Shown: positions 10,146 to 22,224 of the stretch, piece by piece | Layout of the letters: each line of letters opens with the position of its first letter | Position numbering within the stretch: position 1 is the first letter of the stretch | Source of the DNA: Scilla litardierei | Taxonomy: Eukaryota; Streptophyta; Magnoliopsida; Asparagales; Asparagaceae | Length of the DNA stretch: 64,000 nucleotides | Assembly: GCA_030789695.1 (NCBI GenBank) | Contig: CM061133.1 | Location: forward strand, 97,607,128 to 97,671,127 | Reading direction: 5' to 3' | Translations under genes and position numbers: made by a program | Notes under the pieces: model-generated | Seen by the model: the letters and a program-made list of their open reading frames with translations, nothing else | What the model was told of the DNA's origin: nothing | Database searches by the model: none

Positions 10146-11471
10146 ATGGCAACCACAAGCAACGACAACAATAGTATGATGCATCTTCTATCATCGAAAG
10201 TCAATCCAAAGTTAGACCTCCACACTTCAAGGGTCAAATTATGGGCATTGGAAAGCCAAAATGGTCATCTTTCTAAAGAGCGCTTCTCTTTGGCATACAT
10301 TAGAAAAGGAGTATGTTTATCCTCTTGAGGAAGACTACTCAAAATGGATGCCGGCTCAAGTGCTTACAAAGACAAACAATGCAAAAGCGATGAACTCGCT
10401 TATATGTGCATTGAATGCAACAGAATTCAACAAAATGTCGAATTACACAACCGAACATCAAATTTGGAAACATCTCCAAGTTACTCATGAAGGGACAACC
10501 CGGGTAAAGTGTCAAAGCTTCATGTTTTTGTACAACGATTTGAGATGTTTCAAATGCAGGAAAAGGAAACAATCCCAAGTATGTATGCATGATTCACGGA
10601 TATTGTGATGAGCTTGAAGCTCTTGGGAAGGAATATACCCAAGTAGAAAAGGTAAGGAAACTCATTATGGTCGTCACTCCAGAATGGGAAAAGAAGACAA
10701 TGGCCATTGAGGAAGGCAATAACGTGGCCACATACACGGTTGAGGCCTTCATAGGAAACCTCATGGCTTATGAGGTTAGGAAGGTGGATAGAGAAGAAAG
10801 GAATGCTCTAAGAGCTCTATCTGAACCTAAGAATAAAGCAATTGCTTTCAGAGCTGCTTCGGATAATGAAGACACCGATGAAGAAATGGACATGGAGAGT
10901 CCATTGCATTTTTGTCAAGGAAGCTCCATCGGTTCTACCGAAAAGGTAACTTCAAACCAATGAACAAATTTGTTTCTACTAACAACTCTTCTTTGTGTTT
11001 TAATTGTATTAGGTCAGGGCACATCAAGATGGATTGCCTCTTGTTTAAGAACAAGGAAAAATGGAAAGCTCCCAAGTACAAAAAGGGATATTTGTACAAG
11101 GAGAAAAAAAGATGAAATGACTAGTGGGAACATGGGATGATTCAAGCGAGGATACAAGTAGTGAAAACTCGGATATGGAAAAGGAAGAGGTAGCACACAC
11201 GTGTTTCATGGCTAAGGAAAGCTATCCAAAGGACACGTCAAATGATAGTGACAGTGATAGTGACACCGATGAGATAACTATGGATGATCTTAGATTAGCA
11301 AATGAGAAATTATTTGAGAAGTATCAAAAGTTGTTCAATTCATATATGATTGCTAAGGATAAACTTGCTAGCATAGCTACTTCATCCATGAATTTCGATA
11401 TGACTGTTATCCCTTCACATAAAGCATTAATTAAACAGAAAGCACTTTGGCTTCTCAAAATGATTGTTTGA
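10146..11471 (+). pseudogene. gag: SIRE-like Gag, frameshifted
   Basis: Gag words are spread over all three frames: MATTSNDNNSMMHLLSSKVN from 10146, LEKEYVYPLEEDYSKWMPAQ near 10290, and DELEALGKEYTQVEKVRKLI with YEVRKVDREERNALRAL from about 10600. A CCHC knuckle (CFNCIRSGHIKMDC) lies near 11000-11040, and an acidic coiled segment (SDSDSDTDEITMDDLRLANE) runs from 11230. Frames change near 10255, 10520-10590, 10910 and 11115, so no functional Gag can be made. The plan matches SIRE-type Gag, which is long and followed by a coiled-coil part. Confidence 0.88.
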
Positions 11472-11599
11472 AAACGAGGTTATATCTTTCAAATCATAGT
11501 GGACAAAGTCCAAATTAGTGAATGTGACGTTATTGAGATTGAAACACTTTGATCTCAAAACACACTTTTGGGAAATGAGAATTAGCGCTTAAATCCCAA

Positions 11600-12532
11600 G
11601 TGCAAGAGCTTAATTCACAAGTATCTACTTTGGATACTAATATCTCTTATCTAATAAAGAGATATGAAATCATGTCCTCTAACGTTGATAGATTCAACAA
11701 GGGCAAGGATAAATTGAACACATTATTGGAAAACCAACTTCTCGCAAATTTCCGCGGTAGACTTGGCTATTCAAATGAAAGTGCTTCCACCTATCGCACA
11801 TCTTATAGTGGAGCCACTATAGAATTTGTAAGGCCATCCTCCAGTGCATCCACAAGTGGAGCATCTAACCTCTTGTGTAGTTCAATAACCAATACAAGCT
11901 CTATTCCGGTGACACCTTCATTTGGAAAGAAACCTACCAAGGGTGGACAAACAGAGAAGGGACATGCTTACATGTACATACACACTCAACCACGTAGGAG
12001 AGCACCTTCACATCATGCTCCTACTTATGATGAGTTTTACGCACCACACCCTCGTACACGTGTAAACATTCATGTAAGACAACCACATGACCGCACACAC
12101 TTTCATGTTTACCATGCTTCACATTCTTATGCACCTAATGCATATACATCGAATGTGAAAAATCATATGAATGTTCACAAAGCACGCACACATCGTGCAA
12201 GGTCACATGGTATGTATCATTCACATCCTCACATCTATTACCCACATGCATCATACTATGGGGTTGCACAAACACATACTCACCCAGATGTGTATGTTCA
12301 CCCAAATGCCTATACACATGCTCATATGTCGCATGCTCCTATTAGAAATCCACCTTCAATGCATGCACCCATAAGACATAGTACTTCCAAAAGTCATTTG
12401 ATTTGGGGTCATAATAACACTAGCAAGGATGACAAATGCATGTATATGCAATCATATTTTAGGGATGTAGTAAATAATGTGAATTATGTTAGGAAGCCAA
12501 AGTCTACTTGGACTTGGTTTCCAAAGGGCTAA
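11600..12532 (+). pseudogene. SIRE-like Gag tail with histidine-rich segment
   Basis: The 310-codon open stretch begins with a coiled-coil piece (LNSQVSTLDTNISYLIKRYE). It then has a Ser/Thr-rich linker and, from about 11960 to 12410, a segment of about 150 residues with roughly 29 His plus many Tyr and Pro, in pairs such as HSHPHIYYPH and THAHMSHAP. It ends with RKPKSTWTWFPKG, a usual SIRE word before the protease. In related elements a second CCHC knuckle normally sits between these two landmarks. Here I see none, and the His-rich segment takes its place. Confidence 0.7.
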
Positions 12533-13158
12533 TCCCCTTGGACCCAATATGCTTGGGACCATGTGCTTATGGTATATTCTATAGGTACCAAAGAAGAGGA
12601 AAAATGAAAAAAATAGGAAAAGATTGCTCTAAATGCAAAAGAAAGGGTTGGATATTCGATAGCGATTGTTCCAAACATATGAAGGGAGACCCAAGTTTGA
12701 TCTCCGAGATTATCCGTATCAAGAATGGCGGAATGGTCACTTTCGGAGGTAATAAGAATGGTTCCATCATAGGAATTGGAAAAGTTGGTAATCCCTCTAA
12801 TCCTCTCATAGATAATGTTTATCTTGCAGATGGTTTAAATCACAATCTTATCTCTATAAGTCAACTTTGTGACAAGGGTTACAAAGTTAACTTTGGTGAT
12901 GGATTGTGTAGTATTTTTGATAGTACGAATGGTAGTGTTTTGTTTAGTGGCACACGTCAAAAGGACATTTACATCTTGAATATGCCACACACACAAGACC
13001 AATGCTTGAGTTCTCACACTAATGAACAACTTTTGTGGCATCGATGCTATGGTCATGTACAATTCAAGCACCGTCACAAATTGTCCAAGCACAACCTAGT
13101 TAAAGGTTTTCTAAAACTTTCTTTTAATAAGAAAAGTTTTTGTGATTCATGCCAATGA
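12508..13158 (+). pseudogene. pro: SIRE-like protease and pre-integrase zinc region
   Basis: Protease words are WIFDSDCSKHMKGDP, GNKNGSIIGIGKVG and NLISISQLCDKGYKVNF. The active site should read DSG but reads DSD, so the protease is probably inactive. The pre-integrase finger follows (LLWHRCYGHV, then CDSCQ). TGA at 13156-13158 interrupts the frame directly after CDSCQ; integrase words continue in the same frame. Confidence 0.9.
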
Positions 13159-13950
13159 GGCAAGCTTCATAAATCTTCATTTAAGCTTAAGAATGTAACA
13201 TCTACTTCTAAGCGTGTAGAGCTTTTACATCTAGATTTATTTGGGCCAACTAGAGTTGCATCCTTAGGAAATGCATTTTACGAACTTGTAGTTGTTGATG
13301 ACTTCTCTAGGTAAACTTGGGTAAAGTTTTTAACTAGTAAAAATGAGGCTCTTGAAAAATTTATTATTTTATCTAAGAAATTTCAAAAGATTCAAGGCAC
13401 ATCCACTATCACCATTCGTAGTGATCATGGAGGTGAATTTGATAATGAACTATTCTCTAATTTTTGTGATGAGAACTGGATAACTCACACATTTTCCTTC
13501 CTTCGTGCCCCACCATAAAATGGTGTCATAGAAAGGAAAAATTTCATTGAGTGTTCACGCACTATGCTTAGTGATAGCCGCATTGGTTCACAATTTTGGG
13601 CGAAAGCCGTTCATACCGCATGCTTTATACTAAATAGAATTCTTGTGTGACCTTGTACGAACAAAACTTGTTATGAATTATTTTATAACTCTCAAGTACG
13701 TTATTTCCGTGTTTTTGGTTCAAAATGTTTTATTAAGAACACACACGGTAAATTGGACAAGTATGATTCACGTTCCGATGAAGGAATATTTATCGGATAC
13801 TCCGATCATAGCAAGGTCTACCAGATATTCAATAAAAGAACCTTAATGGTTGAAGAATCACTTCACGTTTCAATTTATGAGGATTTTATGCTTCATCATC
13901 TCACATTGATGAGAATGATGAATTTTTATGTGATTCATTGACAAATGTTA
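13159..13950 (+). pseudogene. int: SIRE-like integrase
   Basis: Reading on in frame from the stop at 13156 gives LLHLDLFGPTRVASLGN, VVVDDFSR, TIRSDHGGEFDNELF and NGVIERKN, so the three acidic catalytic residues are present. In-frame TAA codons lie at 13312-13314 and 13516-13518. Near 13645 the frame changes. The conserved end part (KYDSRSDEGIFIGYSDHSK, FNKRTLMVEESLHVS) is found at 13753-13890. Confidence 0.88.
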
Positions 13951-14214
13951 AATTAGATGAGTCTATTGCAGCTAACCCTACTAAGGATATGGTTGAGGTT
14001 GTTCCAAATGATTTAGGGTTACCCAAGACATTTGCTACGGTTCCAAACCATCCATATGATGAAGTGATAAGTAACATTGAATATGGAGTCCGTAGAACGT
14101 CAAGGGTAGAGCGATTCACACATTGTGCTTTCGTCTCAATAATAGAACCAAAGAACATTGACAAAACATGTGAAGATAGCTCATGAATCATGGTTATGGA
14201 AGAAGAACTCATCT

Positions 14215-15145
14215 AATTTGAAAGGAACGATGTTTGGGAATTAGTTCCTCCTCCAGAAGACTACAATATCATTGGAACAAAGTGGATCTTCAAAAACAAG
14301 ATAGATGAAAACGAAATCGTCATCCGAAACAAGGCAAGGTTAGTAGCACAAGGTTATCGGCAAGGAGAATGGATAGATTTTGAAGAATCTTTTGTCCCAG
14401 TAGCTAGATTGGAGTCTATTAGGCTATTGTTATCATTTGCATCATTCAAGAATTTTAAACTTTTTCAATTGGATGTGAAAATAGCATTTTTGAATGGACT
14501 TGTTGTTGAGAAAGTTTATGTTTCACAACCACCCGGTTTCATAAATGAAAATTCACCAAATCATGTTTTTAGACTCAAGAAAGCTCTTTATGTGTTGAGA
14601 CAAGATCCTAGAGCATGGTATGATCGAGTAAAGAATTTTCTTGTGGATCTGGGTTTCAAAATGGGTGAAGTTGATTCAACACTTTTCACTAAGTATTTTT
14701 ATCATGACATATTGTTAATTCAAGTATATGTTGACGACATTGTATTTGGTTCTACTAACTCTTCACTTTGTTAAGATTTTGCTAAGTCCGTGCAGGATGA
14801 ATTTGAGATGAGCCACATGCAAGATCTCACATACTTTCTAAGACTTCAAATTCATCAATTGGAGCAAGTGATCTTCATCCACCAAACAAAGTACACGGTG
14901 GAATTGATCAAGTGCTTTGTTATGAGATCCTCTTCATCCAATCGTATTTCAATGAGCACAACAATGAATCTTCATAAAGATGAACGTGCAACGGATGTTG
15001 ACATTCATCAATATCAAGGTATGATATGTAGCTTACTATATCTCACCACAAGTAGGCCCGATATTATGTTTTCGATACGCTTATGTGCACGTTATCAATC
15101 ACAACTAAAACAATCACATTTGATTGCGGTTAAACAAATTATTTA
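14215..15145 (+). pseudogene. rt: SIRE-like reverse transcriptase
   Basis: RT words in one frame are WELVPPPEDYNIIGTKWIFK, RNKARLVAQGYRQGE, LFQLDVKIAFLNG, the catalytic VYVDDIVFGSTN (YVDD intact) and DEFEMSHMQDLTYFLRLQ. The YVDDIVFGSTN wording is characteristic of SIRE/Opie-type elements. A TAA at about 14773 replaces the usual Glu codon just after the catalytic region, and a stop at about 15144 ends the frame. Confidence 0.9.
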
Positions 15146-15631
15146 AACCAATCACTTGACTATGGATCATTTTATCCTAAGTCACGATCTTATGAGCTAG
15201 TTTATTTTTGCCGATTTTCCAGATGTAAATCCGATAGAAAAAGTGGTAGTGGCAATTGTCATTTCTTAGGAAATTCCCTTATGTCCTGGTTCTCCAAGAA
15301 ACAAAATTTGATATCTCTTTCTACAACTGAAGCAGAATACATTGCCACAGGATTAGGTTGTGCACAAGTCCTATGGATGGGACAAACACTTACGGATTAT
15401 GGTATTGATTGTGGTACATGTCCAATCATGGTTGATAACCAAAGTGCTATATGTCTCTCCAAGAACCCGGTACAACACTCCTGTGCCAAACACATTGATA
15501 TTAGACATCATTTTATTAATGATCATGTCCTCAAGAAGGATGATTTTCTAGAGTACATCGACACCCAAAACCAAATTGCCGATATTTTCACCAAATCACT
15601 GAAAGAAGATTCCTTTGTGAGGCTTAGGTAG
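15146..15631 (+). pseudogene. rnh: SIRE-like RNase H
   Basis: After a frame change, words DYGSFYPKS, SDRKSGSGNCHFLGN, MSWFSKKQNLISLSTTEAEY, VDNQSAICLSKNPVQH and KHIDIRHHFI are seen. The protein ends at 15631 near FTKSLKED. The first catalytic region (usually YSDADYAG) is garbled around 15200. Confidence 0.88.
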
Positions 15632-16440
15632 AATTATGTATTATGGGTGAATCTGAACTCTAGAAGATCATTTTCATTATGACTAGTATATTTCATCTCA
15701 TGCCATGATATGCTCATGTTTTTAATCAATCCTTTCTTGGATATATATCTCACTTTCTTATTTGTGTATTTTCTTCAAGAGATATATAATTCTCTTATGC
15801 TTCTTTTGAGCATCATGTATTTGATTCGAATGGATATCATATGTGATGATTGTATATGTGATTAGCATTAATAAATCGTTAGTTAAGATGTTTGCATTTA
15901 TCGTTTAGTTTGAGAACACTTACAGAAATTCTTCTAGGTTCAACCCAAGCTTTCTGATTTTTGCAGATGTATAATGTATCCGATATATATGGCTCTCAGA
16001 TTTTTCCATCTGACCAGACGTCTGATGATGTCTTACCAGATGCCTGAACCGTTGTTCAGATGCCTGGACATTGAAATACTGACGCCTGGTAATAGGAATG
16101 TCAGTCTATCAAATTTTTCTCGAGAGCAATCATCTTTCGACTTCACAAAATTAGACGTCTGATGCTGATATATCAGATGCCTGAATAGTTCATCAGGCAC
16201 CTGATTGGTTTGCTACAGACACCTAATCATTATACCGTATGACTTACATCTACTATATTCTTTCGACCAGACGTTTGATGCTCTTGATCCAGACGACCGA
16301 CTCCGTATAATTTCATTCATCTCCTTAATTCTACAGACGCCTTGATACTTCACTCCAGATGCTTGTCAAAGGATTTTAAGCCAGATCAATTTTTGATCTA
16401 ATGGCTGAGATTTCTCGTCTGATTGTTATAAACCCTGATT
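15632..16440 (+). other. Post-pol region with second palindrome array
   Basis: No coding words are seen. From about 16010 to 16375 there are about a dozen irregularly spaced words of the CCAGACGTCTG / CAGATGCCTG / CAGGCACCTG type, the same design as in this element's 5' LTR. The rest is AT-rich. Confidence 0.65.
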
Positions 16441-16619
16441 CACTTGATTAGGGCTTAAGTAATCTAATTCGTTCGTATGCTCCTTCGTCTGCCATTACGG
16501 TTTTGTCAAAATTCCGACAATCTCTTATTTTATTTAAGGTAAAACGAAACTCATTTCTTTACACCGATCGTCTCAGTATCTTGGGTTTTTCGATTAAACT
16601 CTCATCTTTCAATGATAAC

Positions 16620-17068
16620 CTCCTAGGATTTCAATATGCCATGAACAAAACATTCTCGCAAGTCACTAATCTCCATTGCTAAGGCTTTTATGTGGTCAAG
16701 GAGTCGAGGAGTCTCTCTGTCCCCATAGGATCAGTTCAGTTCGTCTATCTCTCAGTTTACTTCTGGCCCTTCACCGACACATACTTCCGACACATCTGCG
16801 GATAAGTTGCCACCAGCTCATGAGGAAGTCCATGTCATTTCTGACTCTCCTATCCTTGAAGACCCTTTTGAGGAGATCAGACCAGAATTTCCCACCTTGT
16901 CAACGGAAATACTCGCCTGAATGATATGCGGATATCCTTTGGTACTGACCTACATAGAATTGAGGATTTTTTCCTAGGTCTTGACCATGATCATGAGCGC
17001 ATACTTTCCTCCCTTATGCGTCTCCAGGATAGTTTGAGGGTTCCCTCCAACTCTTCGTCTTCAACTTA
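16620..17068 (+). pseudogene. Remnant of SIRE envelope-like / additional ORF
   Basis: One frame gives SGPSPTHTSDTSADKLPPAH and EEVHVISDSPILEDPFEE near 16758-16880. Another gives RISFGTDLHRIEDFFLGLDH and ERILSSLMRLQDSLRVP near 16930-17045, ending in a Ser-rich tail and stop. A Ser/Pro/acidic part followed by a helical part downstream of pol is the place and style of the extra 'envelope-like' ORF known from SIRE elements. The assignment rests on position and composition, not on a recognised domain. Confidence 0.45.
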
Positions 17069-18100
17069 ATTCCCTGAGAATCTAACTCGACATTTTTGAG
17101 ATTATAAGTTTGGTCTCTCTGCTTTCTGGAACATCCGTTTGTATGCTTCATGATGATCTTACAATCGTTAAAGGACAAGTTAAATCTATAAGCTCCAACT
17201 CACGGACTCCAACTCTTCAGACTCGCAGCTGTTCACCTTGTTTCTAAATATCCCGGAGAAACTGGACATTCTTTTGCACACTCCCAGGGATGTTCCAGCT
17301 TTCGCCCCACCAGGGTCCTTTAGACTTGAGGTCATTGTACGAACCTATGTGTGAACAGTGTCACTTAGATCTATGATCTAATCTCGAGTCTTTACTCGTT
17401 GAAAGGTCTTAGGTTGGGTGACACTTGCAGCGTACGAGGTAAGTAGTGACTAAGATAGGATTCGTCTCTTCCGTTAAGGGAAGTTAATGTCACAGGCTTA
17501 GTACGGTTTTTTGTGCTAAAGCTCGGTATGTTGTAGGTAGTACGACATGGACATATCAAAGACCGATGTATACTCACCAATGCTAGCTAGTAGGGTTGAC
17601 TTTTACCATACTCTAGGCTAAGCAGTGACATAGTTGTGACGAAGGGACTATAACTGCGGTATTCATCACTGCCACAGTCATTGTGATCCCGATGATATTT
17701 TGTCAATGGATCAATCACGTAATCATGATGCCGAAATAGGGGCGACACCTACTGCTCGTGGTCACTGTCCTTTAGGGGTCTCGAGCCCCAACCTATAGTA
17801 GGGTCAGGCTGTAGGGTCTCACACCGAGTGGGATTTGTGTCTTAGTAATAGGAAGGGTTCAGGAGGAGTGCACTCGGGTGCACGAGAATAATTGAAGTCA
17901 CAAAGAGTTTGTGACGATAAGTCTTGATTTAATGGGATTTAATGATGTCGCAAAAGGTTTGCGATTTTAACATTAGTAGAATGCTGAAGGGATTATTACA
18001 TGAGATGCAAAAGGATTGAATATATATTGTAAAACATTTACAAGAATATTTTGCATAATAAAAGCATAGAAACAAGTTGCAAAAGTTCTTGGGATAGTCC
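17069..18100. other. Unassigned sequence, probably retrotransposon-derived
   Basis: No coding words and no matching repeat elsewhere in the window. GTGAC/GTCAC-type words recur (17355, 17410, 17630, 17760, 17905). Text such as GGGTCTCACACCGAGTGGG resembles LTR or untranslated regions, but no ends could be defined. Confidence 0.3.
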
Positions 18101-19440
18101 TATTTGAACCCTGCTTTCCAACGGTTCGAAAATCAGCTCAATCGGAGCTGTAGAACTCAAGAAACAGATCAAAAGGTCAGAACTGGGCTTTTGCCCAGTT
18201 CTGGCCCATCCCAGCTTAGACGGGCGGGTCCAGACCCGCTAGGAGGACTGAACCTGCCCACGAAAAGGGGTTCAGCATGCTTAGCAGGCTAGACCTGGAC
18301 TCGCCTGCCAAGCAGGTGGGTCTGACCCGCCCGCTTTTGCGGGGGGTCAAGACCCGCCTGGGCGGGCTCTGGCTCAAGCCAGCATGTACAGTAGGCAGGG
18401 CTCGAGCATGCACGCACAACGGGTGGGTCTAACCCGCCCGCCCAATGTGGGCTGGCGCGGGTCTGAGCCCACCCACCCAGTGCGGGCGGGTGTGGGTTGT
18501 ACACGCGGGTAGGCCCGGGTTTTGGGAAAACCCTAGAGTTAATTGCAACGGCTGCAATTTAGCCGGATTTGTGACTTTTTGCTCAACTTTGGGCAATTGT
18601 TTGAGGGGTCAAATGAAGTCGAAATTCGTCGCCGTTTGTTCCTATGTGTTCACCATTCAAAAATCTTCAAATTGATAGGTTGTATCCGAAGCCCAATGGC
18701 GATGGAGAAATAATTGGTTGAATTTGAGCCTTAGTGTAAGGCAAAACAAAACTCAAATTTCTCCACTAATTAATTCCCATATTGATTAATCCCACATTAC
18801 TCGTGAGATGAGCAAGGGGTCCGGCCTCCTATATAAATAGGGGTCAACATCCCTTAGAAAAATTGCACCAAGTCTCTGAATCGAGTATCTTCGAAAAGTT
18901 TTGAGCATGCTAGATTCAAAACGAAAAATTATTCCTTTCTCCTCTACTTTTTTCGATTCCTTCATTTGCGTCCTAGTAAGACGAGAAGGAGGATTGGATT
19001 CGATCCAAAGTCTACGACGTGGATCGCTCTCAAAGTGAAACTTTCTTCGGCGGTTGATTGGCTCGAAGGCGTGATGTCGGCTTGCTTCGGGTGGAGCAGT
19101 TCGGAGGTGCGAAGGTGGCTAACTTCGGGGGAGGGCAAAGTCCGTTGCTGAAAACAACCCTTTGTTCTATGCGGAGGCAAAGTTTCAGGTATGTCTTTTT
19201 CTTAATGCATTTTATTTATTTCATTGAAGTATTTTAAATCTATTTTGGGGCTGGTCAGATCCACCCCAAGATAGTAGAGATCCTAGCTAGGGTCTTTGAC
19301 ATTCTTAGGGTTCATTATTAAATAGTTTAATAATAATTTTTCCGATGCTATTTTTAATTCTTTCGTCCGTCCGACGTAGGACGAGTATTGAATTATGTCC
19401 TAAGGGTCCCTCAAAACCCATCACGTACAATGACCTCAAG
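18101..19440 (+). repeat. LTR-like segment with CCCGCC palindrome array and TATA box
   Basis: Between 18200 and 18510 lies an array of GGGTCNNGACCCGC-like words (GGCGGGTCCAGACCCGC, GGGTCTGACCCGCCCGC, GGGTCTAACCCGCCCGC). At 18788-18840 a CCCACAT word is followed 30-40 bases later by TATATAAATAGGGG, the same promoter layout as the solo LTR at 20200-21026. A GC-richer leader follows (18960-19150), then CAGGTATG at about 19176, which could be a splice donor. LTR character is likely; the ends and lineage were not found. Confidence 0.4.
18831..18839 (+). promoter_or_regulatory. TATA box of LTR-like segment
   Basis: ATATAAATA sits 40 bases after CCCACAT. It is the best core-promoter match between 17000 and 20000. 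Confidence 0.45.
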
Positions 19441-20023
19441 TCTAAGGACCAACTAGCCTATCATCACTGAAAGTTATCACTGACAGATTTGTTATGTTAA
19501 CCATGTGATAACTCTCGGTGGATCGTTTAGTGAACTCATTCTCCAATGAGCACCTATGTCTCAATCTCTGACTTTGCCAAGTCGAACGACCATGAGATCA
19601 TCATCACCATTCAATGGTGAAGGCAAAGACACAATGGTCTATCCGATGTTTCGATATTCTTTTTTCGAAACATCTATGACCACGTACAATTTTAGACTTA
19701 TGCTACTAACTGTCAAACAATTCTCCATGATCGAGATCCACATTTCGATACTTGTTTAACCTCGCATTAAGTCCCATGACTTTACCTAAGTTCCAATATC
19801 GACTACATTATTATTAACTAAGGTAAATATTTACCAAACAGCTTATTGTTATTTTGAACAAGACGTTTGTACACCCAAAGAGATAAATTGCCTCGAGGAC
19901 ATACCCATCTCCCAACATCCTCTTCCTATGGAATTTTGGGCAAATTCTGAAGAGCATTCACTATACTGGAATACACGTGTATGGCCGTAAAGCACTATCT
20001 TAAGAACAATACCTTAATAAGGT
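19441..20023. other. Unassigned sequence before the solo LTR
   Basis: No gene or repeat structure was recognised. Phrases such as TCATCACTGAAAGTTATCACTG and GGTGGATCGTTTAGTGAAC look like 3' untranslated copia sequence, but this is only an impression. Confidence 0.25.
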
Positions 20024-20040
20024 TGTGTGTGTGTGTGTGT
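20024..20040. repeat. (TG)n microsatellite
   Basis: About eight TG units, followed by three GAT units. Confidence 0.9.
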
Positions 20041-20199
20041 GATGATGATGGGAGTTACTCTAGTAAAATCTAAATCATTGACACTATGTAAAGGTTCAAG
20101 TCGATAAACACCTTTGCTTATGCAAAATCTTATATAAAATATACTACTCGATGAAAAATGGATTTTGTTTTATTTTTTTAAAAAATTCAAGTGTGTGAT

Positions 20200-21026
20200 T
20201 GTTGGAACTTTTGAATTTTTTTCAAATGAATTTGGACTCTCTCTTGGTTTTCCCTCCAAAAGGTTTAGTCCCACATTGCTTGTAAATAAAACTTTGGAGG
20301 AGTATATAAGGCTTTTGTTTAGCCATGGGGGTGTGCCCCAAGGGGTACGACTCTTTTGTGAAGGGGATAATACTTACATGAACATGGGTTCAACACACGC
20401 GCGCCGTCGCCGCCGGCCGGCCATGACGTGTTGTGTGCGTGTATATTGTTTTTGGATAAAATAATTATTTTCTATTTCGAAATTCAAATTATGAAATAGA
20501 TTTCAAACGTGTTCATTATTAACGTTTCAAATTCAAACATTTTTATTAACGTTCAGATCCAGAATTTATTCCCGATTATTCTCTCAGATCCACAATTTAC
20601 TCCCCTGTTTTAATTCCACGTTTTGCCTTTACAGCTTCTTCCCGTTTTACTTTCCTTATAAAAACTGGAGCGTGGTTTCCATTTGGAGATATACGAAAAT
20701 CTCTCTGCGAAGAATTTTGCTTCCAAAAATTCTATTCTCGCTGTAATTTTCCAAGCAAAAATTCTTCTCTCCAACATTATTTTGTTCCCGAGTAGTAGTA
20801 CCTTTTTGGTGTGGTGTTTGTTCTTGCTGATCATCTTTTAGTGCAGAGTTGATCGTATACAGAGGATATTTTGGGCTGTTTTATCCTGGGGATCGTGTGG
20901 CTGTACACTGCTTTTACAATCTTGGGTAGATCCGTGAAACGTCTTAAAGAGAGCGCCCTGGTCCACGACTCAGCCTAACCTAATTGGTAACTTCGTTCCT
21001 GTCACTATTCGGTTTCTGCAACAACA
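20200..21026 (+). mobile_element. Solo LTR of a copia-type element
   Basis: This 827-bp segment starts TGTTGGAAC and ends AACAACA. It is flanked by an exact 5-bp duplication, GTGAT, at 20195-20199 and 21027-21031. Inside are CCCACATTGCTTG (about 20271) and a TATA box at 20303-20309, the familiar promoter layout of a widespread plant copia LTR group. The end part (ATCCTGGGGATCGTG, CTAATTGGTAACTTCG) also fits that group. No primer site, gag or second LTR adjoins it, so it is best read as the product of LTR-LTR recombination. Confidence 0.88.
20303..20309 (+). promoter_or_regulatory. TATA box in solo LTR
   Basis: TATATAA follows CCCACAT by about 30 bases. If active it would read toward the CACTA-like element. 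Confidence 0.55.
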
Positions 21027-21070
21027 GTGATGATCTCCAAAGATGAAGAAATTAATGCTTTTTAGGAGAT

Positions 21071-21674
21071 CATACAACAAGAAAGGCGAATGGTAGAAGC
21101 GGGTTGTGAATGGATTTCCAGGGGTTTGAAACCGCCTCTAATAACATTTCAAGTGGTTTAAGAAACTGCAAAACAATCAGGCGACAAAACTTAGTTTCTA
21201 GCGGTTTCGAACCGCAGAAAACAAACCGCCTGCACTGTTTTCTAGCGGTTCCGAACCATCATAAATTATGTTTCTAGCAGTTTTTTATTCCGAAAAAATA
21301 ATATAATAATGTCTTTTTGTGGCGGTTACAAATTACATTTCGAACCAATACAATAGAAAGTTTAGAGCTTTTCTAGTGGTTCGAAACCGCAACAACCAAA
21401 AATAATTTTCCCAGCCTTCCCATGGGTTCTTCACGTCGCTTCTTTTTAATGGTTTTTATATTGTAAAGTTTTCGAACCGCTACAAAATATTTCGAACCCA
21501 TTAAAACCAAAAATAATTTTCCCCGCCTTCACACGTGTTCTTCAAAATGCTTCTTTTTTATTTTTTTAATATTGCAGCGGTTTCGAAGCGCTACAAAATA
21601 TTTCTTTGATAGTTGTGACGGTTTTATGAACCGCTGCTAAAATAGCCGGTAAATTTGACCTGTTTTTTGTAGTG
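21071..21674. mobile_element. CACTA-like non-autonomous element
   Basis: The right end, read on the reverse strand from 21674, is CACTACAAAAAACAGG, a classic CACTA terminus. The left end (CATACAACAAGAAAGG at 21071) is a degenerate match. Between them are many sub-terminal words of the type GCGGTTTCGAACCGC on both strands (21100-21260, 21370-21500, 21575-21640), as expected for transposase-binding repeats of CACTA elements. There is no transposase, and the 3-bp target duplication is not convincing. Confidence 0.65.
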
Positions 21675-22224
21675 TTAAGAAATTTGGCCAAAGAGATTTA
21701 AGAAAATATCAAAACATAGGCCAAAAGATATTTTAGGGCTTTTGAAAGAACTTAATAAATGCTTCTAAACCTCAATTTTTGCTCATTAATTAGTGCTTAA
21801 AAGCCATAGCAACTCAGCTTAAATAGGGGTGAAAACCCCGTTGTAAATTCATCACAGAAAACCCTTCCGTCGACTCTTTCGATAGCTTTGTGAAAAATAT
21901 GGAACTGTATTTCCTGAGCTGTGAATAGTGCAGTAGTTGACTACAATGTTAAGAGTAGTCGACTATCCATACTACCATATTCGACTATCCAAACTACTGT
22001 AGTCGACTACTTTTGGGTGCAGTGAAACCCCCAAATATGTAGTCGACTGCTATGTTAGGAGTAGTCGGCTATTAGGTCTGACACATATGATATTGAGGTA
22101 AAAAAGCTCTTAAAACATTTTAAAATATTTTAAATCATTTTTAAAGTGATCCTACCTGCATGAGAGCTTCTAACAAGGCTTTAACCTGATAAGACAAAAT
22201 AAATAAAACTACATCAAATAAAAA
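21675..22224. other. Spacer with GTAGTCGACTAC array
   Basis: No gene. Between 21935 and 22075 are six words of the type GTAGTCGACTAC or AGTCGACTATCC. This looks like part of another LTR or untranslated region whose borders are not visible. Gyp1 begins at 22225 after AAAAT, its probable target duplication. Confidence 0.4.

Noticed and set aside
989..17070. A search for the 3' LTR of the SIRE-like element.
   Set aside because: I scanned by eye for the start word TGTTGAATATTGG and GGATACCCCAATG downstream and found none. The post-pol palindrome array is similar in design but is not an LTR copy.
19500..19530. Resemblance of GATAACTCTCGGTGGATCG to the start of 5.8S rRNA.
   Set aside because: Only a few bases agree, and the following sequence does not continue as 5.8S.
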